Origin: Phenylobacterium hankyongense
Lineage (GTDB): Bacteria > Pseudomonadota > Alphaproteobacteria > Caulobacterales > Caulobacteraceae
Length of the DNA: 64,000 bases
Direction of reading: 5' to 3'
NCBI RefSeq assembly: GCF_003254505.1
Contig: NZ_QFYP01000001.1
Location: 1,906,001 to 1,970,000 of the forward strand
Position numbers and translations under genes: made by a program. The notes beneath the pieces are model-generated. The model did not search any database. It was not told the origin of the DNA and saw only the letters and a program-made list of their open reading frames with translations. Of the stretch, positions 9,611 to 18,097 are shown piece by piece. Numbering within the stretch: the first letter of the stretch is position 1; each line of letters begins with the position of its first letter.

Positions 9611-9639
9611 TTGACAGCGGCGTGGGCGCGCCTGAGACA
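9611..9639 (+). promoter_or_regulatory. Weak promoter candidate before the repeat protein gene
   Basis: A perfect TTGACA hexamer lies at 9611-9616, in the only gap of the 6585-10940 gene run. The matching -10 region is poor (GAGACA at 9634-9639), so this could be chance in a GC-rich spacer. Confidence 0.2.
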
Positions 9640-9683
9640 GACCCGGAATCCCCGGAGGGACCGCAGACCCTGCGGTCGAGGTC

Positions 9684-10940
9684 TTGAACAAGCCCACCGC
9701 CCAACCCACCGCCGCGAATGACGGCCTTTCGGGCGACCTGGCCGCCAAGGCCGCCGCCGTCGCCAGGCGCATGGCCGAGTTGCGCGCCGCCCTGGCCGCC
9801 GCCGAGGAGGCCGTCGCGGCCGCCCGGAGGCTGACGCACGAGGCCCAGGTGCGCGAGGCGATGGTGCGGGTCGACCTGACGCAGGCGATCACCGAGGCGC
9901 TGGTCGGGCGGGCCGAGCTCGCCGCCCGGCAGCGCGCGCAGGCCGTGCGCGCCTACTTCGGCGAGACGGAGCAGGGGCGCCCGCGCCGCCGCAACCGGAT
10001 CGGTCGCCGCCTCGACGCGATCCTGGCGCGGCTGACCTCCCTAGGCCGCGCGCTGGTCATCGCCCGGGCCGGGGTGTGGCGTCCGAGCGGTCGGCCGCTC
10101 TACGATCTCAGGCACATGGCGGCCTATGCGCGGCGAGGCGCCGATCCTTCGGTCCAGCCGCCGGCGCCGTTCGAGCAGGCCTGGTATCTCGCGACCTATC
10201 CCGACGTCGCCGCCAGCGGCCGCGCGCCGCTGCTGCATTACCTTCTGGCCGGCGCCGCCGAGGACCGGACGCCGCACCGGCTGTTCGACGCGGCCTGGTA
10301 TCGCCGCGAGAACGCCCAGGCGCTCGCCGCCAGCGGCCAGTCTTCGTTCGAACACTTCGCTTCGCGCGGCGCGGCGGAGGGCCGCAACCCGCACCCGCTG
10401 TTCGACATGGCCCACTATGCGAGCCAGGCCCCGGCGCTGCTGGCCGGCGAGGACATGCTGTCGCACTACCTGCGCGAGGGCTGGACCCGGGACCTCAGTC
10501 CGCATCCGCTGTTCGACCCCGCGTGGTACCGCGGCCAGGCCCCGGACGCCGCGGACGTCCCGCCGCTGGTCCACTACGTGCTGGAAGGCTGGCGCGCCGG
10601 CCTCTCGCCGCACCCGCTGTTCGACGTGACCTGGTACCTCGCGCGGAGCCCCGACGTCGTGGAGGCCGGAAGGGAACCCCTGGCGCACTTCCTGGACGTC
10701 GGGGCGGCGGAGGGACGCAGTCCCGGGCCGTGGTTCGACCTGCCGCACTATGTGGCCGTCCGCGGCGGCGCGCTGGCGACGGGGACCAATCCCTTGATCG
10801 ACTACCTGCAGGGCGGCGCCTGGGCCGTGACCGAAGCGCGTCCCGGCTTCCCGACCGCCGCCTATCTGGCGGCCTGTCCGGGCCTGGTGCGCGAGGGCCT
10901 CACTCCGCTGGAGCACTGGGCGCGTCGGAGCGCTGGCTGA
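9684..10940 (+). CDS. Coiled-coil protein with seven 'FD..WYL..PDV' repeats
   Basis: A 418-residue protein with no enzyme domain. Residues ~15-90 are alanine/glutamate/arginine-rich and heptad-like (AELRAALAAAEEAVAAARRL); residues ~165-418 hold seven tandem ~37-residue repeats, each starting FD.AWY or similar and ending HYLL.G..E.R.PHPLF. The same repeat occurs in the glycosyltransferase at 6585, so this may be its structural or scaffolding partner. The start is a TTG at 9684; the first in-frame ATG is 9771 and would cut part of the coiled coil. Its 3' end overlaps the convergent DUF6270 gene by 41 bp. Confidence 0.6.
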   Translation: MNKPTAQPTAANDGLSGDLAAKAAAVARRMAELRAALAAAEEAVAAARRLTHEAQVREAMVRVDLTQAITEALVGRAELAARQRAQAVRAYFGETEQGRPRRRNRIGRRLDAILARLTSLGRALVIARAGVWRPSGRPLYDLRHMAAYARRGADPSVQPPAPFEQAWYLATYPDVAASGRAPLLHYLLAGAAEDRTPHRLFDAAWYRRENAQALAASGQSSFEHFASRGAAEGRNPHPLFDMAHYASQAPALLAGEDMLSHYLREGWTRDLSPHPLFDPAWYRGQAPDAADVPPLVHYVLEGWRAGLSPHPLFDVTWYLARSPDVVEAGREPLAHFLDVGAAEGRSPGPWFDLPHYVAVRGGALATGTNPLIDYLQGGAWAVTEARPGFPTAAYLAACPGLVREGLTPLEHWARRSAG

Positions 10941-11709
10941 CCGGACGGGCGATCCCCAACGCCTCCAGCTGGCGCCAGATCGCCTCGTAGTAGGCCGGCA
11001 CGTAGTGGAAGGGACTGAGGCCCCACTGGTGCGCCTCGTCGGCGATCCGCTGGCTCGGCGCCTCGACGCGGCTCAGCGGCGGCATCAGGGCTGTGAACCA
11101 GGCTTCGTACCGGGCGAGGAGGGCGTTGTGCGCGGCGATCTCCGCCGTCCGCCCCTGCAGGATCTCGACATCGGGAATGGGCCGCCGGCGGCCGGCCGCG
11201 GACCGGCTCTGCTTCGCCCAGCGGGCGGCGTGCAGGATCAGCTGGGCGTCCTGCAACGGAGTCGCCCGCACCAGCGCCGCGAACTCCTCCGCCGCGGCCG
11301 ACCACAGGCGGCCGCATCCGCCAGATAGCCGCGGGATCGGCCGGGCTCCGGCCAGGGCCGGCTGTTCGAGGTAGCCGCTGGCCTCCAGCTCCCAGCTGTG
11401 GGTGACGATGCTGTCGCCGACCGCCAGCAGGTCGAAGCGCTCGTCGATGAAGTCGAAGATCAGATGGGTCGGCCGATAGGCCACCAGCTGGGCCAGGGCG
11501 GTCTTGCGCAGGTCGGCGACCAGCGCGCGGTGCTGGTGCTGGCGCAGGTCGCGGGGCGGCGCGGCAGCGGGCTGGAATCCCGCCACCGGCGCAGCCAGCA
11601 GGCTCGGGAAGCTGGTCCTGGAGATGTAGAGCGGACCCTCGGGCGAATCGCCGCGGACCGGCCAGAGATCGCGGGTGATGCAGCTGCCGATGATCGCGAC
11701 CCTGGCCAT
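10900..11709 (-). CDS. DUF6270 domain-containing protein
   Basis: A 269-residue protein. The N-terminus MARVAIIGSCITRDLW has the GSC.TRD signature that opens DUF6270 proteins, and FHYVPAYYEAIWRQL near the C-terminus matches their conserved end. The GSC motif resembles the nucleophile block of SGNH hydrolases, so an esterase-like role on acyl groups of a glycan is possible but unproven. Members are found in polysaccharide loci. Start 11709 is chosen at the conserved N-terminus rather than the upstream in-frame ATG at 11802. Confidence 0.65.
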   Translation of the reverse strand: MARVAIIGSCITRDLWPVRGDSPEGPLYISRTSFPSLLAAPVAGFQPAAAPPRDLRQHQHRALVADLRKTALAQLVAYRPTHLIFDFIDERFDLLAVGDSIVTHSWELEASGYLEQPALAGARPIPRLSGGCGRLWSAAAEEFAALVRATPLQDAQLILHAARWAKQSRSAAGRRRPIPDVEILQGRTAEIAAHNALLARYEAWFTALMPPLSRVEAPSQRIADEAHQWGLSPFHYVPAYYEAIWRQLEALGIARPVSQRSDAPSAPAE

Positions 11710-11795
11710 CCTGCTTCCCGTCGTCCCCTTGTGCGGCCCTCGCCGTTCTAGCACGTGGAGAGCGTGCGAGGGGGCTTCGCAGCCGGGGGCCGGCA

Positions 11796-11824
11796 TTGAC
11801 ATAGTTTAAGCCCCCAAGCATCTC
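11796..11824 (+). promoter_or_regulatory. Possible promoter of the type I secretion operon
   Basis: TTGACA at 11796-11801 lies 142 bp upstream of the ABC transporter start, followed by an AT-richer patch (TAGTTTAAG). No good -10 is visible at standard spacing. The 11710-11942 gap holds no other recognisable feature. Confidence 0.25.
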
Positions 11825-11942
11825 TCCGCCGCCTCCGGGCGTTCCGGGCGCGACGCCGGCAGGAAACATCCCGGTCGGCGTTCACCGCAATTAGGCCACC
11901 TTTCCGGTATCTTGGGCGGCTCGGACGGGACATCGGCGCGCA

Positions 11943-13673
11943 ATGAAATTCTTTACGTTCCTCGCAAACCAGCCAGACAACGTGCTCACGCGGGCCCTCG
12001 GCGAGGGCAAGCGCCCGTTCGCCGTGGCCGCTGCGTTCAGCTTCTTCTCCAACGTGCTGTATCTGGCGCTGCCCCTCTACACCTATCAGGTGTACGGCCG
12101 GGTGTTGGTGAGCCAGAGCATATCGACGCTCATCTGGCTGACGGCGGTGACGCTGTTCGTGTTCGCCGTGTCCAGCGCCATCGACGACTACCGTGCGCGG
12201 ATCCTCATCAACTATGGGGTCGTGCTGGACCAGCGGGTGTCGGGACGGCTGTTCACCGGCCTGTTCGACGCCGCCGTGCGTGGCGACCAGAGCGCCCGCT
12301 CGCAGGTGCTGCGCGACCTCGACCAGTTCCGCCAGACCCTGACCGGCGTAGCCGCGGCGGCCTTCTTCGACGTGCCGTGGATTCCGGTCTTCCTGGGGGT
12401 CCTCTTCATCATCGACCCGTTGATCGGCGTGCTGACGACGGTGGGGGCGCTGGTGCTGCTGGGGCTCGCCCTGCTCCAGGAGCGGGCGATCCGGCCGCCG
12501 ATGAAGGAGGCCAACGACGCGGCGCTGAAGAGCTACGCCTTCACCGAGGCGGCGCTGCGCAACGGCGAGGTGGTCCGCGCCATGGGCATGCTGCCGACCC
12601 TGGGCGCCGCCTGGGCCGGGCACCGGGCGGTGACCATCGAGCGCGGTGCGGCCTCGGCCGAGATGTCCAACGCCTTCACCGACACCATCAAGGCGGTCCG
12701 CATGGGCATGCAGGTGCTGATCGTGGCGATCGGCGCCTACCTGATCCTGAAGGGCAAGATCCACTCCGGCATGCTGTTCGCCAACATGATCTTGGCGAGC
12801 CGCGCCCTGCAGCCGATCGAGAAGATCGTCGGCTCGTGGGAGCCGCTGAACAACATGGCCCGCGCCCACGGGCGGCTGATGGCCATGCTGCAACAGGCCG
12901 AGCCGCCGTCCGCCGCCACCACCCTGCCGCGTCCGAAGGGCCGGCTGTCGGTGGAACAGCTCAACTATGCGCCGCGCGGCGCCAACAAGCTGATCCTGGC
13001 GAACGTCAACTTCGTGCTGGAGCCTGGCGAAGTGCTGGGCGTGATCGGCCCGTCGGGAGCCGGCAAGTCGACGCTGGCGCGCCTGCTGGTCGGCATCTGG
13101 CGGCCGAACAACGGCGTGGTCCGCCTCGACGGCGCCGACGTCTTCACCTGGGAGCGCGCCGACTTCGGTCGTCACGTGGGCTATCTGCCGCAGGACACCG
13201 AACTGTTCGCCGGGACCGTGCGCCACAACATCGGCCGCTTCCGCGCCGACGTGACGGACGAAGAGGTCGTGCGCGCCGCGCAACTGGCCGGCGTCCACGA
13301 GCTGATCCTGCGCATGCCCAAGGGCTATGACACCGATGTGGGCGAAGGCGGCGTGATCCTCTCCGCCGGCCAGCGCCAGCGGGTCGGGCTCGCCCGGGCG
13401 ATGCTGGGCGATCCCGCCTTCATCGTGCTCGACGAGCCCAACGCCAGTCTCGACGCCGAGGGCGAAGAGGCGTTGCTGAGGGCGATCGACGCCATGAAGG
13501 CGAACGGCGCGACGGTGGTGATCATCTCGCACAAGGCCGGCATCTTCCGCCCGGCCGACAAGATGCTGGTGCTGCGCGACGGCCGGCTCGAGCTGTTCGG
13601 CCCGCGCGACCAGGTCATGAGCCGGCTGATGAAGCCCGCCGAGGTGCGGGCGGTTGAGGGGGCCGCACGATGA
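11943..13673 (+). CDS. Type I secretion ABC transporter, permease/ATPase (PrtD/RsaD-type)
   Basis: A 576-residue half-transporter: transmembrane region ~25-280 with VFLGVLFIIDP and two paired helices, then the nucleotide-binding domain with Walker A GPSGAGKS (369-376), signature LSAGQRQR (473-480) and Walker B FIVLDE (493-498). In type I systems it energises one-step export of unfolded RTX proteins across both membranes. The gene is followed by the membrane-fusion partner (4 bp ATGA overlap) and by an RTX gene, its probable cargo, as in the Caulobacter RsaD/RsaE S-layer exporter. The signature has Ala for the usual second-position Gly; I believe this occurs in this subfamily. Confidence 0.9.
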   Translation: MKFFTFLANQPDNVLTRALGEGKRPFAVAAAFSFFSNVLYLALPLYTYQVYGRVLVSQSISTLIWLTAVTLFVFAVSSAIDDYRARILINYGVVLDQRVSGRLFTGLFDAAVRGDQSARSQVLRDLDQFRQTLTGVAAAAFFDVPWIPVFLGVLFIIDPLIGVLTTVGALVLLGLALLQERAIRPPMKEANDAALKSYAFTEAALRNGEVVRAMGMLPTLGAAWAGHRAVTIERGAASAEMSNAFTDTIKAVRMGMQVLIVAIGAYLILKGKIHSGMLFANMILASRALQPIEKIVGSWEPLNNMARAHGRLMAMLQQAEPPSAATTLPRPKGRLSVEQLNYAPRGANKLILANVNFVLEPGEVLGVIGPSGAGKSTLARLLVGIWRPNNGVVRLDGADVFTWERADFGRHVGYLPQDTELFAGTVRHNIGRFRADVTDEEVVRAAQLAGVHELILRMPKGYDTDVGEGGVILSAGQRQRVGLARAMLGDPAFIVLDEPNASLDAEGEEALLRAIDAMKANGATVVIISHKAGIFRPADKMLVLRDGRLELFGPRDQVMSRLMKPAEVRAVEGAAR

Positions 13674-15040
13674 AACTTGATATCCAGCCCCATCGCTCCA
13701 GCTACGTCGCCCCGACGTTCGGCGACGACCGGGTTCCGCTCGACCCACGGCTCGAACAGCGGATGCGGCGGCCGATGGTCGTCGGAGCCGCCATCATCGG
13801 CACGCTGGTGGTCGGGCTGGGTCTGTGGGCCTCGCTCACCCCGCTCAGCACCGGCGTCACCGCGCCGGCCGAGGTGCGCGTCGAGGCCAACCGCAAGACC
13901 CTGCGCCACCGCGAAGGAGGCACGGTCCGGCAGATCCTGGTGCGCGAGGGCCAGCACGTCACCGCCGGGCAGCCGCTGATCCTGTTCGACGACGTCGAGG
14001 CTCGCGCCTCCAACGACGTCTTCCAGAACCAGGCCGACAGCATGATGAGCCAGGCCGCGCGCCTGACAGCCGAGGCCACCAATCGGCCGAATCTGGAGTT
14101 CCCGCCGGAGCTCACCAGCCGGATTTCCGATCCGCGGGTCGCCAGCATGATTCGCGACCAGCAGTTCCTGTTCGCGACCCGCCTGCAGTTGTTCCAGAGC
14201 CAGGGCTCGGTGCTGGACCAGCGGCTCGACCAGATCCGGAACCAGATCGTCGGCAACCAGGCGCAGGTCGCCTCGGTGGACGAGCAGCGCAAGCTCACCG
14301 CCGAGGAGATGGCCGGCTATCAGACGCTCTATGAGAAGGGCTTCGCGCCCAAGCCGCTGATCCTGCGCTACCAGCGCTCGATCGCCGACCTCGACGGCCG
14401 CAAGGGCTCGCTGCTGGCCGACATCGCGCGCCTGCACCAGCAGATGGGCGAGACCAACATGAACCTGGCAACCCTGCGCGACCAGCGCCAGAGCCAGGCC
14501 GCCGAGCAGCTGCGCGACACCCAGTCGAAGATCGCCGACGTGATGCCGCGCCTGGCCGCCGCCAAGCAGACCCTGGCCTCCACCGTGGTCCGCTCGCCGG
14601 TCGACGGCTACGTCTTCAACCTGACGCAGTTCACCCTCGGCGGGGTGACCTCGCCCGGTGAGGTGCTGATGGATGTGGTGCCCGCCAACTCGCCGCTGAT
14701 GGTCACCGCCACGATCAAGCCGGAGGACATCGAGGAGGTGCACGTGGGCATGGACGCCCGGGTGCGGATCACCGGCCTGAACCAGCGCTGGGTCAGCCCG
14801 TTGCCGGCCAAGGTCGCGGTGGTCTCGGCCGACCGGATCACCAACGAGAAGACCGGTCTCGCCTTCTACCGGGTCGATCTGCGAATCGATCCGAAGGAGC
14901 TCACGAACCTGAAGCGCGGCGCCCAGGTGACCCCCGGGATGGGCGCCCAGGCGATGATCGTGACGGGCAAGCGGACCATCATGGGCTTCCTGATTTCGCC
15001 CATCACCGACACTCTCCACGACGCCTTCCGCGAGCAGTAA
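13670..15040 (+). CDS. HlyD-family periplasmic adaptor of type I secretion (PrtE/RsaE-type)
   Basis: A 456-residue protein with one N-terminal membrane anchor (GAAIIGTLVVGLGLWASLTPL, about residues 42-60), a lipoyl-like half (APAEVRVEANRKTLRHREGG), a long coiled-coil hairpin (~110-290, Gln/Arg/Asp-rich) and a C-terminal beta-barrel half (VVRSPVDGYVFNL, then the MVTATIKPEDIEEVHVGM block). It bridges the inner-membrane ABC transporter to an outer-membrane TolC-like pore. No TolC homologue is present in this window, so that pore must be encoded elsewhere. It is followed by a strong terminator. Confidence 0.9.
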   Translation: MKLDIQPHRSSYVAPTFGDDRVPLDPRLEQRMRRPMVVGAAIIGTLVVGLGLWASLTPLSTGVTAPAEVRVEANRKTLRHREGGTVRQILVREGQHVTAGQPLILFDDVEARASNDVFQNQADSMMSQAARLTAEATNRPNLEFPPELTSRISDPRVASMIRDQQFLFATRLQLFQSQGSVLDQRLDQIRNQIVGNQAQVASVDEQRKLTAEEMAGYQTLYEKGFAPKPLILRYQRSIADLDGRKGSLLADIARLHQQMGETNMNLATLRDQRQSQAAEQLRDTQSKIADVMPRLAAAKQTLASTVVRSPVDGYVFNLTQFTLGGVTSPGEVLMDVVPANSPLMVTATIKPEDIEEVHVGMDARVRITGLNQRWVSPLPAKVAVVSADRITNEKTGLAFYRVDLRIDPKELTNLKRGAQVTPGMGAQAMIVTGKRTIMGFLISPITDTLHDAFREQ

Positions 15041-15046
15041 TCGCAG

Positions 15047-15088
15047 GGCCGCAGAGCGCGTTTCGACGCGCTCTGCGGCCACGTTTTG
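15047..15088 (+). terminator. Rho-independent terminator after the secretion operon
   Basis: A perfect 14-bp inverted repeat (15047-15060 with 15067-15080, GGCCGCAGAGCGCG arms) around a TTTCGA loop, followed by ACGTTTT. It starts six bases after the adaptor stop codon and should separate export genes from the RTX gene's own promoter. Confidence 0.8.
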
Positions 15089-15134
15089 CTGTTGCGTGAT
15101 AGGCGGTCTTCCGATACGTCTTCCCTCGGGCTCG

Positions 15135-15163
15135 TTTAACCTTCGCCGCAGCCATGCTATGGC
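15135..15163 (+). promoter_or_regulatory. Candidate housekeeping promoter of the RTX gene
   Basis: TTTAAC at 15135-15140 and GCTATGGC at 15156-15163 fit the Caulobacter housekeeping pattern TTGACGS-N10-14-GCTANAWC with a 13-base gap. The site is between the terminator and the RTX start, giving a leader of roughly 80 bases. A strong separate promoter is expected for an S-layer-like protein. Confidence 0.45.
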
Positions 15164-15251
15164 GCTTGGGGTAATGGACCGCCGGGACTGCTCCATCGGG
15201 GATGGGGGTCAGGCGTGCCGGGGGTCCGTGTGACACAGACTGGAGAGACTA

Positions 15252-15869
15252 ATGGCGACCTATATTTTCGAGACAATGACGCAGGCGGACGCTACGGCGT
15301 TCACCTCAACTGACTTCATCATCTTCCAAAACGGCATCGCGGTCGGCGCTAACACCAGCGTCATCTACAACGCGGCGACGGCGACCTCGACCGATAGCGT
15401 GACGATTACCGAAGTGGGCGGCAAAGCGCTCACCTTCGATATCGCGGCGGTGGGCAATCGCGACTTCACCATCTATCAAGATGGGTCGAAGCTTGAGGTT
15501 GGTACGCTCGGCCCCGACACCAACCCGGCGGCGAACACGACCGCGTTCGCCGATGGCCTCTACGGCGGCAACGGCAACGACACCCTCGCTGGCGGCGCTG
15601 GCGCCGACCTGCTGCAAGGCAACCGGGGCGACGACAGCCTCAACGGCGGCACCGGCAACGACTCGGTCTACGGCGGCCAGGGCAACGACACGATCATCAC
15701 CGGCTCGGGCAGCAACTACGCCAGGGCAACCTCGGCGACGACACGATCGACGGCTCGGCCGGCACCGCGACGGGCAGCCAGTGGCTGTACGGCGGCCAGG
15801 GCAACGACGTCATCATCGGCGCCACTAGCGGCGATCTGCTGTTCGGCAACCTCGGCGACGACAGCGTGA
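15252..15869 (+). CDS. RTX calcium-binding S-layer-like protein, N-terminal part before a frameshift
   Basis: The frame opens with MATYIFETMTQADATAF after a clear GGAGAG ribosome site and reads through a ~95-residue N-terminal domain into RTX nonapeptides (GGNGNDTLAGGAGADLL, GGTGNDSVYGGQGNDTI). At about 15720 the RTX pattern breaks into an Arg/Thr/Ala-rich string and ends at TGA 15867-15869. The RTX pattern resumes at once in the +2-shifted frame (from 15722), so one base appears to be missing near AACTACG|CCAGGGC. Restoring it gives a single protein of 777 residues ending at 17584. This is either a true broken allele or a sequencing or assembly error. Confidence 0.7.
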   Translation: MATYIFETMTQADATAFTSTDFIIFQNGIAVGANTSVIYNAATATSTDSVTITEVGGKALTFDIAAVGNRDFTIYQDGSKLEVGTLGPDTNPAANTTAFADGLYGGNGNDTLAGGAGADLLQGNRGDDSLNGGTGNDSVYGGQGNDTIITGSGSNYARATSATTRSTARPAPRRAASGCTAARATTSSSAPLAAICCSATSATTA

Positions 15870-17584
15870 CCGGCGGCGGCGGCAACGACTCCATCTACGG
15901 CGAAGACGGCAATGACACGCTGACTGAAGGCGCCAGCGGCGTGTTCAGCATCGATGGCGGCAACGGCACCGATACGATCACGATCACTGCCGGCACCGGC
16001 TCGGCCAACATCGTTGGCGGCGCCGGCGACGATACCATCACTGTCTCGAACAACACCGGCGCCAACTACATCCAGGGCAATGCCGGCAACGATTCGATCA
16101 CCAGCGCGAGCTCGGGCAATGACACCATCCTCGGTGGCCAGGGCGACGACACGATCCTCAACACCGCGGGCGGCAACCACTACTTTGATGGCAACCTCGG
16201 CAACGACAACATCACCAGCGGCACGGGCAACGACACCCTGCTGGGTGAAGCCGGTAACGACACCATCGTCGGCGGCGGCGGCAACGACCTGATCGACGGC
16301 GGCGACGGCACCAACTTCCTCACCGGCGGCACGGGCGCTGACACCATCCTCGGCGGCACGGGCAACGACACGATCCTGGCCGACGACGGCAACAACAGCG
16401 TGAACGCCGGCGCGGGTAACAACTCGATCACGGCCACGGCTGGCAACGACACGATCACGGCGGGTGCGGGCAACGACACTGTCGATGCGGGCGCCGGCAA
16501 CAACAACGTGAACGTGGGCGATGGCGCCAACTTCGTCACGACCGGTGCCGGTAATGACGTCATCACCACCGGAGCCGGGAACGATACGATTCTGGCTGGC
16601 GCTGGTGCGAACTTGATCGCCGCTGGCGATGGCCTGAACAACATCACGTTCGGCGCGGGCGACACGACCGTCACCGGCGGCGCGGGCAACGACATCGTCC
16701 TGAACAACGGCGCGGGTGGCAACGACACCATCAGCGTCGGCGACGGTGCCAACAACATCACCACCGTGGGCGGCAACGACCACATCACCACGGGCATCGG
16801 CAACGACACCATCGTCGGTGGCGGCGGCAACGATGTGATCGTGGCGGGCGACGGTGCGAACAGCGTCACGGCTGGCGCGGGCCACGACACGATCTCGGGC
16901 GGGTCGGGCAACGACACCATCCTCGGTGGCGGCGGCAACGACGTCATCAATGCTGGCGACGGCGCGAACACGGTGAGCACCGGCACGGGCGACGACAACA
17001 TCATCGCGGGCGCCGGCAACGACACGATCACGGCCAACAACGGTGAGAACACGATCGACGCGGGCGCCGGCGCCAACCATGTGACCGCGGGTATCGGCAA
17101 CGACACGATCACGACGGGTTCCGGCAACGACACGATCTACTCCGACGCGGGTTCGGACACGATCAATGCCGGCGCGGGCAACGACATGATCACCGGCGGC
17201 GCCGGCAAGGACATCATGTTCGGCGGAACGGGTTCGGACACCTTCGTGTTCTCTCCCCTCGACTCGAGCACGGTGGCCGGCTCCGGCGACCAGATCCGCG
17301 ACTGGGAGTCGATCGACAAGCTCGACTTCGCTGGCGGCGCTGGCACCTCGTCGAACTACATCGAGAACAGCGCGACCGACTATGGCGCGGCGCTGTCCTA
17401 CGCGAACGACCAGATCAACAACCACGCCTACACCTACGTGGCGGTTCAGGTCGGGTCCGACGTGGTGGTGTTCTCCGACAGCATCGCCACCAGCGCCAAC
17501 GGCACGACCAACGCCGGCGCTGAAGATGCGGTTGTCCTGGTTGGCCGTTCGCTGGCCGACATCGACTTCAGCAACATCATCTAA
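15866..17584 (+). CDS. RTX calcium-binding S-layer-like protein, C-terminal part after the frameshift
   Basis: The frame is open from 15722; the first usable start is GTG 15866, but it is best read as the continuation of the gene starting at 15252. It encodes several dozen GG.GND/GAGNDTI-type RTX repeats that bind calcium in a parallel beta-roll outside the cell, then a non-repetitive C-terminus (DTFVFSPLDSS, GDQIRDWESIDKLDF, ending VLVGRSLADIDFSNII) that looks like the uncleaved type I secretion signal. Acidic and nearly free of basic residues, as S-layer and RTX proteins are. The exporter genes lie just upstream. Confidence 0.8.
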   Translation: MTGGGGNDSIYGEDGNDTLTEGASGVFSIDGGNGTDTITITAGTGSANIVGGAGDDTITVSNNTGANYIQGNAGNDSITSASSGNDTILGGQGDDTILNTAGGNHYFDGNLGNDNITSGTGNDTLLGEAGNDTIVGGGGNDLIDGGDGTNFLTGGTGADTILGGTGNDTILADDGNNSVNAGAGNNSITATAGNDTITAGAGNDTVDAGAGNNNVNVGDGANFVTTGAGNDVITTGAGNDTILAGAGANLIAAGDGLNNITFGAGDTTVTGGAGNDIVLNNGAGGNDTISVGDGANNITTVGGNDHITTGIGNDTIVGGGGNDVIVAGDGANSVTAGAGHDTISGGSGNDTILGGGGNDVINAGDGANTVSTGTGDDNIIAGAGNDTITANNGENTIDAGAGANHVTAGIGNDTITTGSGNDTIYSDAGSDTINAGAGNDMITGGAGKDIMFGGTGSDTFVFSPLDSSTVAGSGDQIRDWESIDKLDFAGGAGTSSNYIENSATDYGAALSYANDQINNHAYTYVAVQVGSDVVVFSDSIATSANGTTNAGAEDAVVLVGRSLADIDFSNII

Positions 17585-17607
17585 TACCGAGCCAGACTCG
17601 GAAAACT

Positions 17608-17640
17608 TTGGGGGGCCGCCTTCGGGCGGCCCCCTTTTTA
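17608..17640 (+). terminator. Rho-independent terminator after the RTX gene
   Basis: Perfect 10-bp stem GGGGGCCGCC (17611-17620) and GGCGGCCCCC (17625-17634) with a TTCG tetraloop, followed by TTTTT. It lies about 25 bases after the RTX stop codon. Confidence 0.9.
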
Positions 17641-18097
17641 TTTGGGCTCTGCTCCGGCTCCCAGGGTCGTCCTCCGGTGACCGGCGTGGCCGCGTCGGCC
17701 TGCATGCTTGGCCCTCGCCCGCTATCGCTGCGTCCAGCCACCCTCCAAGCGCCGCCATCTCGACTTATGGGCCATGGGCCCCCGCGCCATGGCGGCGGCC
17801 GCGCCTCCAGCGCTCGATCCGCCATGACACGACGAGCCGGGCGCCGGCCAGATGCCGGTCGCCAACTGAATGGAAATATCGGGAATGATGGCCCGCCTGC
17901 CGCGTCGCCGCAGCCCTGCCGCCAAACGACGACCGGGCGGCGGGTTCAGGAACCCACCGCCCGGCCAATGCGACACAGCCTTGGAGAGCTAGGCTGACAC
18001 CAAACCTTAGCGGAAAGCGCTGCCGTGCGAAAGCGAATCCCGATCACGTGTCAGTTAACATCATTCTACGGTTCGGCGCCGATCGCGCCGGCGCCGC
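17641..18097 (+). other. Non-coding gap between convergent RTX and M23 genes
   Basis: No reading frame here has a ribosome site or a protein-like composition on either strand. The only structure seen is an inverted repeat at 17933-17964 (15-base arms starting CCGGGCGG, one mismatch, two-base spacer) without a T-run. It could end transcription from the M23 side or be a remnant. Confidence 0.5.

Noticed and set aside
15550-17230. Regular DNA repeats that might look like a CRISPR array
   Set aside because: The repeats are the RTX nonapeptide codons (GGCAACGAC...) inside a reading frame; no constant repeat and variable spacer pattern.
15716-17758. 680-codon minus-strand frame opposite the RTX gene
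   Set aside because: It is the mirror of the repetitive GGNGND coding sequence and has Val/Ala/Arg-rich composition; no ribosome site.
17608-17997. 129-codon plus-strand ORF and minus-strand ORFs in the gap after the RTX gene
   Set aside because: They start inside the terminator or lack ribosome sites, and their composition is that of GC-rich non-coding DNA.
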